NCBI GenBank assembly: GCA_963668615.2 | Contig: CAXXCL010000001.1 | Location: 1-64,000 of the forward strand | DNA from: JAAYPI01 sp963668615 | GTDB taxonomy: Bacteria > Bacteroidota > Bacteroidia > Bacteroidales > Paludibacteraceae | DNA: 64,000 nucleotides | Direction: 5' to 3' | Shown here: positions 7,384 to 17,798 of the stretch, piece by piece | Layout of the letters: each line of letters begins with the position of its first letter | Numbering within the stretch: the stretch's first letter is position 1 | Program-made: the position numbers and the translations under genes | The notes under the pieces: model-generated | Seen by the model: the letters and a program-made list of their open reading frames with translations, nothing else | Database searches by the model: none | Told to the model about the DNA's origin: nothing

Positions 7384-9555
7384 ATGAAACGTCTGTTTAT
7401 TTTTATATTGTTATGTTTAACCTTTCAATGTTTATCTGCACAAAACATTGAAAGGCCTAAAATTGCAGTAGTATTAAGTGGGGGCGGTGCCAAAGGGTTT
7501 TCGCATATAGGTGTTTTGGAAGTGTTAGAAAAAGAGGGCATTCCCGTCGATATTATTGTGGGCACAAGCATGGGTAGTATTATTGGGGGCTTATACTCTA
7601 TCGGATATAGTACGCAACAATTGACTCAAATGTGTCTGACAGAGAACTGGTCACATTTATTGTCCGATTATGTTTCTCGTAAACAGTTAGACCAATATGC
7701 ACAGCAGGAAAAACAGCGTTACCTATTATCAATTCCTGTAGATAAAAAATCCGGAATACCAACCGGAATTATTGAGGGACAAAATATAATAAATCTTTTT
7801 TGCGGACTTTCAGCTAACGTGCCTTACAATGCTGATTTCAAGAACTTTCCTATTCAGTTTGCTTGCATTGGAACCGACCTGAGAACAGGCAAAGAAATTG
7901 TTGTAAATTCGGGATTTTTACCTACGGCTATTTTTGGAAGTATGGCTATTCCCGGTGTGTTCGCACCAATACAATACAAAGATTATTTATTTGTTGATGG
8001 TGGAGTTATGAATAATTTTCCCACTGATGTAGCCAAGCAGATGGGGGCCGACATTATTATTGGTGTAAACTTAAATACTGACTCTCACAAAACAAATGAT
8101 ATCTTATCTTTAAAGGATATAACCAATCAGTTGACCACGATGCTTATATCGCATAAAGATTCTGCCAACAAACAACTTTGTAACATTCTAATTGAACCCA
8201 ATATGAATGGTTACAACGCTTCCAGTTTTTCCAATGCTGCAGCAGATACGCTGATACATAGGGGACGAGAATCGGCATTAGCAGTCATTGATCAACTAAG
8301 AGATTTAAAAACCAAATATAATCTTCAACCCCGTATCGTGTCCGATAGTCTGATTAAAGAAAATACATGGAACATTACAAATATTACATTTTCAGGCAAT
8401 TACTCTTTACCGGAAAATTTATTACTGGATGTAGTCAACCTGGAAACTCCGGGAAAATACAATTATTCGGATATCAAAAAATCAATCCATAGTCTTTATG
8501 GTATGGGAGTATTTAACCGAGTTTATTTTAATATTACTGACAATCAGGATGGTAAAACATTGAATATAACAATTGACGAAGGTAAAACCAATAACATAAA
8601 TGTAGGAATGAGATTGAATACCAGAAGTGCCGTCTCCATTGTATTGAACGGAACTCGTAAAGATTATTCGAAAACGATTGGGCTATTATCTCTTACCGCT
8701 GACATTTCAACAAATCCGAGAATCAACTTTTTGGCGGAAATCAATAAAAAGAAAATGCCGAAAATTGCCTTTATGTTAGAGGGTTCTTATTCCGACTTAA
8801 CCGTACACCTCACAAAAGATTATACGTATCCTGCGAGTATTTACTATAATGCAATTAAAATATATACCTACCAACGCATTTTGAGATATTCAATATTGGG
8901 GTTAGGAATCAGGCAAGAGTATTTCGTCGGCAAGTTATATGATGCAATTGGTGATCAAAATTCAATATTGTCTACCCGAGATAAATTCATATCAAACTAT
9001 TACGTCTATTATAACTTTGATAATTTGAACGATTTTTACTACCCTACCGAAGGTTCGCAAATTTATTCTGAAGCATTATTGGCTCACGATTTAAATTATG
9101 AGAGCATCAACCCAATAGTATTGTTCAAAGCCAAAAACGTTGCAAAACTCAGTTCTCGTGCCGCACTATTGACCACCATAAATGCACGCTCAGTTTTGCG
9201 AAAAGAAACTCCGTCTTTTTTAGGAAATTTCCTTGCAGCACAAGAGTATGAAACAAGTTATTATCATTGGTTACCTTTTTATGGATTGCCTTCAATTTGG
9301 GCTACTAGTCGGAATGCGTTTATTGGCAGTTTAGGACTACGCTACAACATATATAAGAGACATTACATAACGTTAGCCGGAAATTATCTGTTACATAACG
9401 ATGAAATTGATCAATTTGACAAATACAAAGGTATTTGGGGAGTTGGTTTTACGTATTCATACAAAACAGCCATCGGTCCGATAGAATTTACATTGGGTTA
9501 TTCTGATGCTTATCGCAAAGTTGTACCGACCGCAAATATTGGCTTTTGGTTTTAA
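7384..9555 (+). CDS. Patatin-like phospholipase with C-terminal outer-membrane barrel
   Basis: A 723-residue protein with an N-terminal signal peptide (ending near LSAQ, residue 20). The patatin domain (about 25-315) has the oxyanion loop GGGAKG (33-38), the nucleophile elbow GTSMG with Ser62, and the catalytic Asp205 in DGG. A single POTRA-like segment (about 335-405, ITNITFSGNYSLPENLL) leads into a BamA/FhaC-type 16-strand barrel that ends in an aromatic residue (ANIGFWF). This is the type Vd autotransporter layout (PlpD/FplA), and also that of Bacteroidota surface patatins. It would hydrolyse phospholipids or other acyl esters at the cell surface. It stands alone, with a terminator 15 bp downstream. 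Confidence 0.9.
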   Translation: MKRLFIFILLCLTFQCLSAQNIERPKIAVVLSGGGAKGFSHIGVLEVLEKEGIPVDIIVGTSMGSIIGGLYSIGYSTQQLTQMCLTENWSHLLSDYVSRKQLDQYAQQEKQRYLLSIPVDKKSGIPTGIIEGQNIINLFCGLSANVPYNADFKNFPIQFACIGTDLRTGKEIVVNSGFLPTAIFGSMAIPGVFAPIQYKDYLFVDGGVMNNFPTDVAKQMGADIIIGVNLNTDSHKTNDILSLKDITNQLTTMLISHKDSANKQLCNILIEPNMNGYNASSFSNAAADTLIHRGRESALAVIDQLRDLKTKYNLQPRIVSDSLIKENTWNITNITFSGNYSLPENLLLDVVNLETPGKYNYSDIKKSIHSLYGMGVFNRVYFNITDNQDGKTLNITIDEGKTNNINVGMRLNTRSAVSIVLNGTRKDYSKTIGLLSLTADISTNPRINFLAEINKKKMPKIAFMLEGSYSDLTVHLTKDYTYPASIYYNAIKIYTYQRILRYSILGLGIRQEYFVGKLYDAIGDQNSILSTRDKFISNYYVYYNFDNLNDFYYPTEGSQIYSEALLAHDLNYESINPIVLFKAKNVAKLSSRAALLTTINARSVLRKETPSFLGNFLAAQEYETSYYHWLPFYGLPSIWATSRNAFIGSLGLRYNIYKRHYITLAGNYLLHNDEIDQFDKYKGIWGVGFTYSYKTAIGPIEFTLGYSDAYRKVVPTANIGFWF

Positions 9556-9569
9556 TTGAATTTTTCGTA

Positions 9570-9615
9570 TAAAAAAAGGATTGTCCTATTTAGCAGGGCA
9601 ATCCTTATTTTTTCA
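9570..9615 (+). terminator. Intrinsic terminator after the patatin gene
   Basis: Hairpin AAGGATTGTCC/GGGCAATCCTT with a short A/T loop and a following T run. The region from here to 9841 holds no other recognisable element apart from an imperfect -7 box (TACCTTGC at 9781). Confidence 0.85.
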
Positions 9616-9841
9616 TTTACACTTTCTTACCGATATAAAACACATAGCCATAGTATTTTTCTTGATAGTGTTGAAAAAAACAGCCTTATTTTATGCAGAA
9701 AAGGTAGGAAATAACGCAAAATGAAAGGCAATTCATCTGTGCCCTGAAAAATAAAGAACAATAATTCCATTAAATTTCCGTACCTTGCACAGGTTTTCTC
9801 AACTGACAGTAGCTGAGACGACGTAACACTAACAATATTTT

Positions 9842-11092
9842 ATGCAATTTACATCCCTCAACCTGATTGAGCCCATTCTTAAGGCGGTTCAAGAAGAAGG
9901 TTATACATCTCCCACTCCCATACAAGAAGAAGCAATCCCATTAGCACTCGAAGGTCGAGATTTACTTGGTTGTGCACAGACAGGAACCGGAAAAACAGCT
10001 GCTTTTGCCATTCCTATTTTGCAAATACTCAGTCAAACACGTATTAACGAAAAGAAAAGAAAAATAAGAAGCCTCATTCTCACACCTACGCGAGAGCTTG
10101 CCATACAAATTGGCGAAAGTTTTAACGCCTACGGAAGATATACCAACGTTACAAATACCGTAATTTTCGGTGGCGTAAATCAAAATACGCAAGTAAAAAT
10201 ATTACAAGGCAGTGTCGATGTACTTGTTGCCACTCCGGGTCGTCTCCTCGACCTTATCAGTCAAGGTTTTATCAGCCTGAGTAATGTTGAAATACTAGTA
10301 CTCGACGAGGCTGACCGTATGCTGGATATGGGTTTTAGTCATGATGTAAAAAAGATAATTGCCATGGTACCGCAAAAAAGACAAACATTGTTTTTTTCCG
10401 CCACTATGCCTCCCGAAATTGTCAAACTTTCGAGCACTATTTTGCACCACCCTACCAAAATATCCGTAACACCTGTTTCTTCTACGGTGGACATTATTAA
10501 CCAATGTGTTTATTTTGTCGATAAAGGAAATAAAAATTCCTTGCTACTTGATATTTTGAAAGATAAAAACATTAAAACCGCCTTGGTCTTTACACGTACT
10601 AAACATGGTGCCGACAAAGTGGTAAAAATATTACTCAAAAACAACATCACTGCAGAAGCCATTCACGGCAACAAAGCCCAAAATGCCAGACAAAGAGCCT
10701 TAAATAATTTCAAAGCACAAACCACACGTGTTTTGGTTGCTACGGACATTGCTGCACGAGGTATCGACGTGGACGAACTTGAATATGTTATTAATTTTGA
10801 GATGTCAAACATTCCCGAAACCTACGTTCACCGCATTGGACGAACAGGTAGAGCGGGAGCTAAAGGAACAGCCATTTCTTTTTGTGATGCCGAAGAAAAA
10901 AGCTATTTGCGTGATGTAGAAAAACTTATCGGTAAAAAAATAAAGGTAATTGACAATCATCCTTTTCCACTCATGGATAACAACCCTGTAAAGGAGAAAA
11001 AACAACCGAGACCAAAAAGAAATCCGGAAAGTAACCGTCCGAAAAAGACATCAAATGTTACCAATACCCAAAAAGTTATTCTGAAAAAATAG
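9842..11092 (+). CDS. rhlE: DEAD-box RNA helicase, RhlE type
   Basis: ATP-dependent RNA helicase of 416 residues used in RNA remodelling, ribosome assembly or cold adaptation. The motifs run in order: Q motif (PTPIQEEAIP), Walker A AQTGTGKT near residue 46, PTRELA, TPGRLLDL, the DEAD box VLDEADRMLDMGF, SAT (FFSATMP), then the second RecA domain with TDIAARGIDV and HRIGRTGRAG. The C-terminus is a basic, disordered tail (KKQPRPKRNPESNRPKK) that usually binds RNA. The product is of normal length for RhlE. It stands alone and converges with kdpE, whose stop is 22 bp away on the other strand. Confidence 0.93.
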   Translation: MQFTSLNLIEPILKAVQEEGYTSPTPIQEEAIPLALEGRDLLGCAQTGTGKTAAFAIPILQILSQTRINEKKRKIRSLILTPTRELAIQIGESFNAYGRYTNVTNTVIFGGVNQNTQVKILQGSVDVLVATPGRLLDLISQGFISLSNVEILVLDEADRMLDMGFSHDVKKIIAMVPQKRQTLFFSATMPPEIVKLSSTILHHPTKISVTPVSSTVDIINQCVYFVDKGNKNSLLLDILKDKNIKTALVFTRTKHGADKVVKILLKNNITAEAIHGNKAQNARQRALNNFKAQTTRVLVATDIAARGIDVDELEYVINFEMSNIPETYVHRIGRTGRAGAKGTAISFCDAEEKSYLRDVEKLIGKKIKVIDNHPFPLMDNNPVKEKKQPRPKRNPESNRPKKTSNVTNTQKVILKK

Positions 11093-11114
11093 ATATCATT
11101 CTACTCTCAGCAAT

Positions 11115-11810
11115 TTACCCTTCTGATTTGGGGCAAAAACGGTAACCAATGCCCGATTCGGTGATGATAAATTTCGGATTATTCGGATTAGGCTCTATTT
11201 TCTTTCGTAGTTGACCTACAAATACTCTCAAATACTGCGATTGTAAAGTATAACCGGGACCCCATATCGTCTTCAAAATGTATTGATGTGTCAAGACTTT
11301 TCCATCGTTTTTTGCCAATAGAGTCAATAAAGAATATTCAATAGCGGTAAGTTTCACCGGTTCATTAGCAACACTAACGGTTCTTGCTGTCAAATCAATA
11401 ACCAAATTATCAAATTCTAATTTCTGAACAATGGCAGTGTTTTGCGTTTGGCGAAGTGCCGTACGGATTCGTGCCAGCAATTCACCGGTACGAAAGGGTT
11501 TTGTCAAATAATCGTTTGCTCCTCTGTCGAGAGCTTTGATAATATCTTCTTCAGAACTTCGTACAGACAAAATAATAATAGCTCCTTGGTACCATTCGCG
11601 TAGTTTAGTCAATACTTGTTGTCCGTCTTCATCAGGCAATCCCAAGTCCAAAATAATGAGTTCGGGTGGATGAACCACAGCTATCGAAATACCCTCTCGT
11701 GCCGTCGAAGCCGAGAGTGTCTGATAATCATTGCTATTTAAGGTTATTTCGAGTAATTTACGAATCTGAGCCTCATCATCAATAATCAATATGGTTGTTT
11801 TTGAATCCAT
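11115..11810 (-). CDS. kdpE: Response regulator KdpE
   Basis: OmpR/PhoB-type response regulator of 231 residues that activates the kdp potassium-uptake operon when phosphorylated. The receiver domain (1-120) has the acidic pair DDE near residue 11-13, the phospho-acceptor Asp in LIILDLGLPDEDG near residue 55, the switch Ser/Thr in IILSVR and the Lys in YLTKPF. The winged-helix DNA-binding domain (130-228) has the family sequence VKLTAIEYSLLTLLAKNDGKVLTH. It is intact, in contrast to the frameshifted genes upstream of it. It is the last gene of the kdp cluster, 52 bp after the kinase gene, and would act on the kdpF promoter at the far end. Confidence 0.93.
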   Translation of the reverse strand: MDSKTTILIIDDEAQIRKLLEITLNSNDYQTLSASTAREGISIAVVHPPELIILDLGLPDEDGQQVLTKLREWYQGAIIILSVRSSEEDIIKALDRGANDYLTKPFRTGELLARIRTALRQTQNTAIVQKLEFDNLVIDLTARTVSVANEPVKLTAIEYSLLTLLAKNDGKVLTHQYILKTIWGPGYTLQSQYLRVFVGQLRKKIEPNPNNPKFIITESGIGYRFCPKSEG

Positions 11811-11862
11811 GTCTTAAATTTAAGCTATGGGGGTAAAAGTAGTTATTTCTTTCATTTACAAA

Positions 11863-13024
11863 CTATTCTTTTGGAGATTTCTTCCTATGAATATAAGTAT
11901 CTGTCAATGTTTCATAGTGGGCGTTCTTCTTGACTGTCATTTCGGTAAAATCCATATAATCTTGTAGTTCCAACACTTCTACCGGAATTTCCAATGTGAA
12001 TTTTGCTCCATGCGGTACATTATTTTCTACTTTTACTTTTCCGTTGTGGGCTTCAACAAAACCTTTTACAATAGATAAACCCAATCCTGTTCCACCTGTC
12101 TTTTTCGCCGCAGAACGATAAAATTTACTGAATAACAACTTCAGTTCCTCGTCCGAAAATCCCTTCCCATTGTCGGAAATTTCTAAAACCAACACGCCAC
12201 TAGTGTACTTTGCCGAAATAGTTATTGTTGAACCGTTCGGAGTGTACAAGGTTTCATTATGTAGCAAATTAAATAATGCTTGTTCTATTAACCCAAAATC
12301 CAATTTGATTATCGGAAAATCCTCTTGTATCTGTATTTGAAGGTTGTGCGACGAAAGTTCCGATTCCAAGCGGTTTACTGGGCTGTTTATCAACTCGTTT
12401 ATTTCACACCAGTCAGGTTTAATTTTCAGCATTCCGGACTCAAGGCGTTGCATATTTAATAAGTTATCAATCAATCGATTCAAGCGAAATGCAGCAATTG
12501 AGATTGCATTAATTAAATTGGATTTGTCCTCATCGGAAATATTGGATTTTTTTTTGCATTAAGTTATCCGAAGCTCCTACGATAGTCGCAATAGGAGTAC
12601 GTAACTCGTGAGAGATAGAGTCAAAAAGCGTTTTATATAACTTGATGGTATTCTGCCGTTCCTCTTTTTGGAGTTCCAGTTTCTCCATTCTCCTTAATTT
12701 AGATGTTAAAACTCCGTTTATTAATGCAATAATGAAGTACATCATCAACATCAATACATCATCCGAATTTTTAACATGCAAGGTAAAATGAGGAGGAATG
12801 AAGAAATAATCCCATATCAATGCACTTAATGTAGCTGCAAGCAATACGGGGTACAACGTAAAGAAAATAGCCAATATAGATACTGTCGCCATTAAAAGTA
12901 ATGCCACCGTTCGATAACCGATTAGGTCAGAAAGCAGATAACACACTATTGAAACAAAAACAGTTGCAACAATGCTTACAAGAAACTGCTTTTTAGGATT
13001 CTGATTAAAGTATTTAATATTCAT
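11863..13024 (-). pseudogene. Kdp-associated sensor histidine kinase (DUF4118-HisKA-HATPase), one frameshift
   Basis: Read in two frames this is one kinase of about 387 residues. The N-terminus has four membrane segments of the KdpD type (DUF4118, residues 10-105, with YFFIPPHFTLHV). Then come the phospho-acceptor HisKA helix SISHELRTPIATIV and the ATP-binding domain with N (LFNLLHNE), DNGKGF and GTGLGLSIVKG. The frame breaks in a run of nine T (12547-12555; A on the coding strand). With eight bases the reading continues as NLMQKKSNISDEDKS into NLLNMQRLESG. So the gene is either decayed by one base or affected by a homopolymer error. It carries only the kinase half of a KdpD; the sensor half is the next gene upstream. 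The pair would phosphorylate KdpE. Confidence 0.8.
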
Positions 13025-13069
13025 AATAAAAATTATTTATCATATTACTCACTATAAAATTTTTCGAAA

Positions 13070-15054
13070 TTAAACATATTGAGCGGATTCCATGCGTTTA
13101 TCATTATTTATTTCCCGTTCAATGGACAAAGCTACTTGCATATAAATGGTTTTAAGAATTCGTTGCGTATCAAAAGAAGGAGCTTTATGATCTAAAAAAT
13201 GAATTCCAATTACCCCCCAAACACCATAAACAGTTGTTAAGGGAACAATTTGAAGGTTTGCGTCACTCAATGTAGCAGTATATTTTCCGGCTTGCTTATT
13301 ATTTTTAAATGCCCAAACTGCTACTGAAAAATCTTTAACCGAATTTAATTCAGCGTTGCCAAATGCTCTGGTTGCAAGTTCTTTTCCATCTTTTTCCTTT
13401 AAAAAAATTACAGCATCGGCATTAAAACTATGCTGCAATTCATTTTGCGTAATCGCTACAACTTCCTTAATTGAGGTTGCCTTATTTAAATTTTCGAGCA
13501 ATGAATTAAGAATTGCACTATGCCGCTGATTTATTGTAAGAACGGTGTGGTATTTCTTTATTCTTGTAATTAAAATACTAACAACCAATGCTATAATGAA
13601 ATTAGTTAACGAAGTTATTAAATCTTCAATTCTAGTTATGTGAAAGGTGAAAAGTGGCGGAATGAAAAAAAAGTTCCATATTATTGAATCCAATATGGCT
13701 GTAAAAATCAATGCTCCCCGATCTAAAAATAAGGATAGAATTGTAATTGTCAATAAATATATCATTCCTACGGTCTGATATCCGATGTAATGGGTAAACG
13801 GAAAGCAAATTAATGTAATAATCGAAACAATTCCGAGGGCAACTAAATAATCATTCAATGTTGATGTCATAAATTGACATCGAACGGCATGTTTTTTATC
13901 GGAATTAACTGATTTATCGGCTTTTATAACATATACATCAATATTGCCACTTTCATTTAAAATACGATTGGATATATTTTTGCTCCACAAAGAGCTCAAC
14001 TTTCTTCGACCTAGAGACTTTCCTATAACAATCTGATTTACATTATTTTCCTGAGCCACTTGTAAAACACCCTGCCACCACATCGGGATTGGTAATATTA
14101 ATGACAATAGCACCTAATTGTTCGGCTAATTGAATATTCTTATTCAGGTTTGTCTTTTCACTTTCCGAAAGTAGCAACCCTGTTTCTACATTTACGGCAA
14201 ACCACTGAGCACCACAAGTTGAAAGCCATTCGACGTGTCCATTGAACCAACTTTGCAGAATACGGTCCGGGGCCAACTGCAACTAATAGTTTTTCGGTCG
14301 TTTTCCATACTTCACCAATGTTTTTATCACGCTTGTAGTTAATCAATTCTGAGTCCACCTTTTCTGCCGTAATTCTAAGGGATAACTCACGCAGTGCGTG
14401 CAAATTTCCTTTTCTAAAGAAATTCTGAGTTGCATGAACCGTTTTTTCAGGGATATATACTTTTCCCTCAGCAAGCCGTTTTAATAAATCATCAGGTGAA
14501 ATATCAACAAGTTCAATATCGGTTGCCAAATCGAAAACAGAGTCAGGAACTTTTTCATGAATAGCAATTCCTGTAATTTCATTTACTGTAATTGTTCTAC
14601 TTTCGATATGTTGTACGTTAATTGTCGTATAAACATCAATTCCATTTTCTAAAATTTCGATGACATCTTGATAACGTTTTAAATGTCGACTTCCGGAAAT
14701 ATTAGTATGAGCTAATTCATCAACCAAAACAACATCAGGCTTACGTTGAAGAATGGCATCAATATCCATTTCTTCAAATTCAGTTCCACGATATTCAATT
14801 TTTTTACGTTGAATTATCTCCAAACCTTGTGTAAGACGTTCCGTTTCCTTACGTTTATGTGTTTCCACATAACCAACTACCACATCCTTACCATCTTTTT
14901 TAATGGCATGTGCAGCTTCCAGCATAGCATAAGTCTTACCCACACCCGCACACATACCCAAAAATATTTTGAATTTACCTCTATGTTTCGTAAGCTCCTC
15001 GTTTCTTATTCTACGAAGCAATTCATCGGGATTAGGTTTCATTTCTTCATTCAT
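13070..15054 (-). pseudogene. kdpD: KdpD sensor half (KdpD-USP-DUF4118-GAF), two frameshifts
   Basis: Turgor/K+ sensor part of the Kdp system, read over three frames (about 660 residues). In order: the KdpD domain with a P-loop-like GMCAGVGKT near residue 32 and VDELAHTN; a universal-stress-protein domain (LLVAVGPGPYSAKLVQWTRR to IVIGKSLGRRKL); four membrane segments (DUF4118, FFFIPPLFTFHI); and a GAF domain (NSLLENLNKATSIKEVV onward). It stops before any HisKA domain, so the kinase is a separate gene, and DUF4118 occurs in both. One-base shifts lie near 14211-14220 (after RRMAFNL) and near 14069-14073 (in PDVVAG-VLQVAQENN). The start ATG overlaps the kdpC stop as ATGA. All fragments keep family residues, with no substitution stops. 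Confidence 0.82.
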
Positions 15055-15638
15055 AATTGCCTACTAAAAAGTTTATCTAATTCCAGATTCAGTTTTAACA
15101 CATTTACTCTTTCTTCCCCCAAGAAACCCAATTGACGGTGTTCTTTTAACTGCGAAATTAAATTGAAAATTTGATTTGCTGCTGTTTTCCGGCCAAATGA
15201 CGTGCTTGACAAATTCGATTGACTTGTAACATGGCAGCCTCTGGAGAAATATGCGGATCGAGCCCACTACCTGAAGCATAAAGCATTTCCGACGGAATAA
15301 TTTGTAATGAAGAAAGATAATTGACTGAATCGAACACAACCGTATTTTGTTTCACATGCAATTGCAATTCCTTGCTCGTTACCGAAAGATTGCTTCCTCC
15401 CGAAGGTATTGGGTTATAATCAATTGCCGAAGGTCTACCGTTGAAATATTGATTACCGGCAAATTTTTGTCCGATTAATTCACTTCCAACCAATTTGTTA
15501 TTTACAACAATCATACTTCCGTTTGCACGATTGGCAAAGGCTGTTTGACCAACAATAGTAACAAAAAGCGGATAAATATATTCCGGTCAAAACAGTCATA
15601 ACCAAAAATATTTTTACTGAGATAAATATTGTTTTCAT
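15051..15638 (-). pseudogene. kdpC: K+-transporting ATPase subunit KdpC, two frameshifts
   Basis: KdpC is the single-pass subunit that stabilises the KdpFABC pump. Read over three frames the product would be about 195 residues, the normal length. The start (MKTIFISVKIFLVMTVLTGI) is the membrane helix. After a one-base insertion near 15577-15580 it continues YPLFVTIVGQTAFANR and then GSELIGQKF, GRPSAIDYNP, SGSGLDPHISPEAA. A missing base in the run at 15185-15188 shifts the frame again, after which RQLGFLGEERVNVLKLN closes the protein. The longest open piece alone (15158-15514) lacks both ends. The stop overlaps the kdpD start by four bases. Function is doubtful if the indels are real. Confidence 0.85.
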
Positions 15639-15708
15639 TGTTCAGTTGTTTTGCAATTTTATAATAAAAGTAACATAAATAAGCATTTATATAGTAATTT
15701 TATTACTC

Positions 15709-17787
15709 CTAAATTAAATTTAATGCATTAATTATCAAATCAATAACCTTGATTCCAATAAAATGGGACTATTAATCCGCCAACACCATAGATAAGGATA
15801 TTTCGACGTAAAATCTGAGTTGCACCGGAAGGACGATATTCAACTCCTTTTAAAGCCAATGGTATCAATGCCACAATAATCAATGCATTGAAAATAATTG
15901 AGCTTAATACTGCACTTTCAGGGCTATGTAAATGCATGATATTTAATTTTGATAGAGGTCCGTCCATCCCTCCAAAAGCATATAAACTAGTGAAAACAGC
16001 AGGAATAATGGCAAAATATTTGGCTACATCATTAGCAATACTGAAAGTAGTTAAGGCTCCCCGAGTGCATTAATAATTGTTTCCCAATTTCCACTATTTC
16101 AATCAATTTTGTCGGATTGCTATCTAAATCAACTCATATTTCCCGCTTCGCGAGCAGCCTGCGTTCCGGTATTCATGGCTACACCAACATTTGCTTGTGC
16201 CAAGGCAGGAGCATCATTTGTTCCATCTCCAATCATTGCAACCAACTTGCCATCAGTTTGTTCCATTCGGATACGTTCCAACTTATCTTCCGGTTTAGCT
16301 TCTGCAATAAAATCATCGACACCGGCTTCTGCAGCAATAGATGCTGCAGTAAGCGGGTTGTCTCCGGTAATCATTACTGTTTTAATCCCCATTCTTGCGT
16401 AATTGAGCAAAACGTTCTTTTATTCCACCTTTAACAATATCTTTTAAACGTATGACACCTAGCACTTTTTCATTTTCAGTAACAACAAGCGGAGTAGAAC
16501 CTTCGTTAGATATTTGATATACAGCCTGTTCTATTTCTGAAGGATAAACATTACCGGAAGCTTCTACATAGTTTTTTGAATAGAATCGGCAGCTCCTTTT
16601 CTTATCGTTTTTAATAATTTCCCATCCTTTTCAAAAATATCTACGCCACTCATGCGGGTTTGTGCCGTAAAAGGAACCGATTCAATCTGAAATGCCGACA
16701 AATCTCGCCCCCGAAGGTTGTATTTTTCTTTTACTAATGTTACTATTGAACGTCCCTCAGGTGTATCGTCAGACAAGGATGATAACTGAGTAATTTCAGC
16801 CAAGTAATGTTCGGCAACTCCATTTGCCGCAACTATTTCTGTTGCCATGCGATTTCCGAAAGTAATGGTTCCTGTTTTATCAAGCAATAATACGTCGATA
16901 TCACCTGCCGCCTCAACGGCACGACCGCTTTTAGCAATCACATTTCTAGATAACAGTCTATCCATCCCACTAATCCCAATTGCACTCAGCAATCCACCAA
17001 TGGTAGTTGGAATTAAACAAACCAACAAAGAAATAAGTATGGGCAAACTCAAACTTATTTTTGTAGCCGATTGACTCACGCTATAAGTGAAATAAGGATA
17101 AAGTGTCACAGTAGCTAATATAAATATAATTGTAAGACCTGATAATAAAATAGTCAGGGCTATCTCATTGGGTGTTTTCTGCCGCTTTGCACCTTCTACC
17201 AATGCAATCATACGGTCAATAAAGGAACTGCCGGGGTCACAGGTAACCTGAATCAAAACTCTGTCGCTTAACACCACCGTTCCACCCGTAACTGCCGAAC
17301 GGTCACCACCGCTTTCGCGAATCACAGGGGCTGATTCTCCGGTAATAGCTGACTCATCGACCGTGGCTATGCCTTCAATAATTTCACCGTCAATCGGAAT
17401 AATATCATTGGCTTCACAAACTACAATATCCCCTTTTCTTAACTCAGTGGCAGCAACTAATGTTTCTTTTGAACCAACCATTTTCCTTGCCATCACACTT
17501 GTTTTGAGTTTTCGGAGCGAATCTGCTTGAGCTTTTCCTCTCCCTTCGGCAATGGCTTCGGCAAAATTGGCAAACAATACCGTGAACCATAACCAGATAA
17601 CAATCTGCACATTAAAACCACTAAAATCGGATATAAGCAATAAACTCGAAAAAATTGCTCCGACGAAAACGACAAACATAACAGGATTTTTAAGCTGATT
17701 ACGAGGATTTAGTTTCACGAACGAACTTCTCACAGCTTCTACTAAAAGTGTTTTTTCAAAAAAACTTGAATTTCTATTGCGTTTCAT
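15709..17787 (-). pseudogene. kdpB: K+-transporting P-type ATPase subunit KdpB, five frameshifts
   Basis: Catalytic P-type ATPase of the high-affinity K+ pump, about 690 residues if the frames are joined. The long first piece (16564-17787) holds the actuator loop AITGESAPV, the membrane region CLIPTTIGGLLSAIGI and the phosphorylated Asp in LLLDKTGTITFGN. The second holds the hinge MIGDGTNDAPALAQANVGVAMN (16129-16410). The last holds the C-terminal membrane helices (FNALIIVALIPLALKG). One-base indels are inferred at the run 16572-16577 (one base short), 16391-16395, about 16135, about 16067 and the run 15760-15763 (one extra each). Removing them gives the family sequence throughout, for example QLRKMGIKTVMITGDNPLT. 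No substitution stop is seen. Confidence 0.88.
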
Positions 17788-17798
17788 AATTTTCAGTA

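Noticed and set aside
14746..15135. 129-codon open frame on the plus strand over kdpD/kdpC
   Set aside because: Antisense to conserved KdpD sequence, with Phe- and Asn-rich low-information translation.
15158..15514. KdpC as a short complete protein of 118 residues
   Set aside because: The missing N-terminal helix and C-terminal LGFLGEERVNVLKL are found in neighbouring frames, so the gene is longer and frameshifted.
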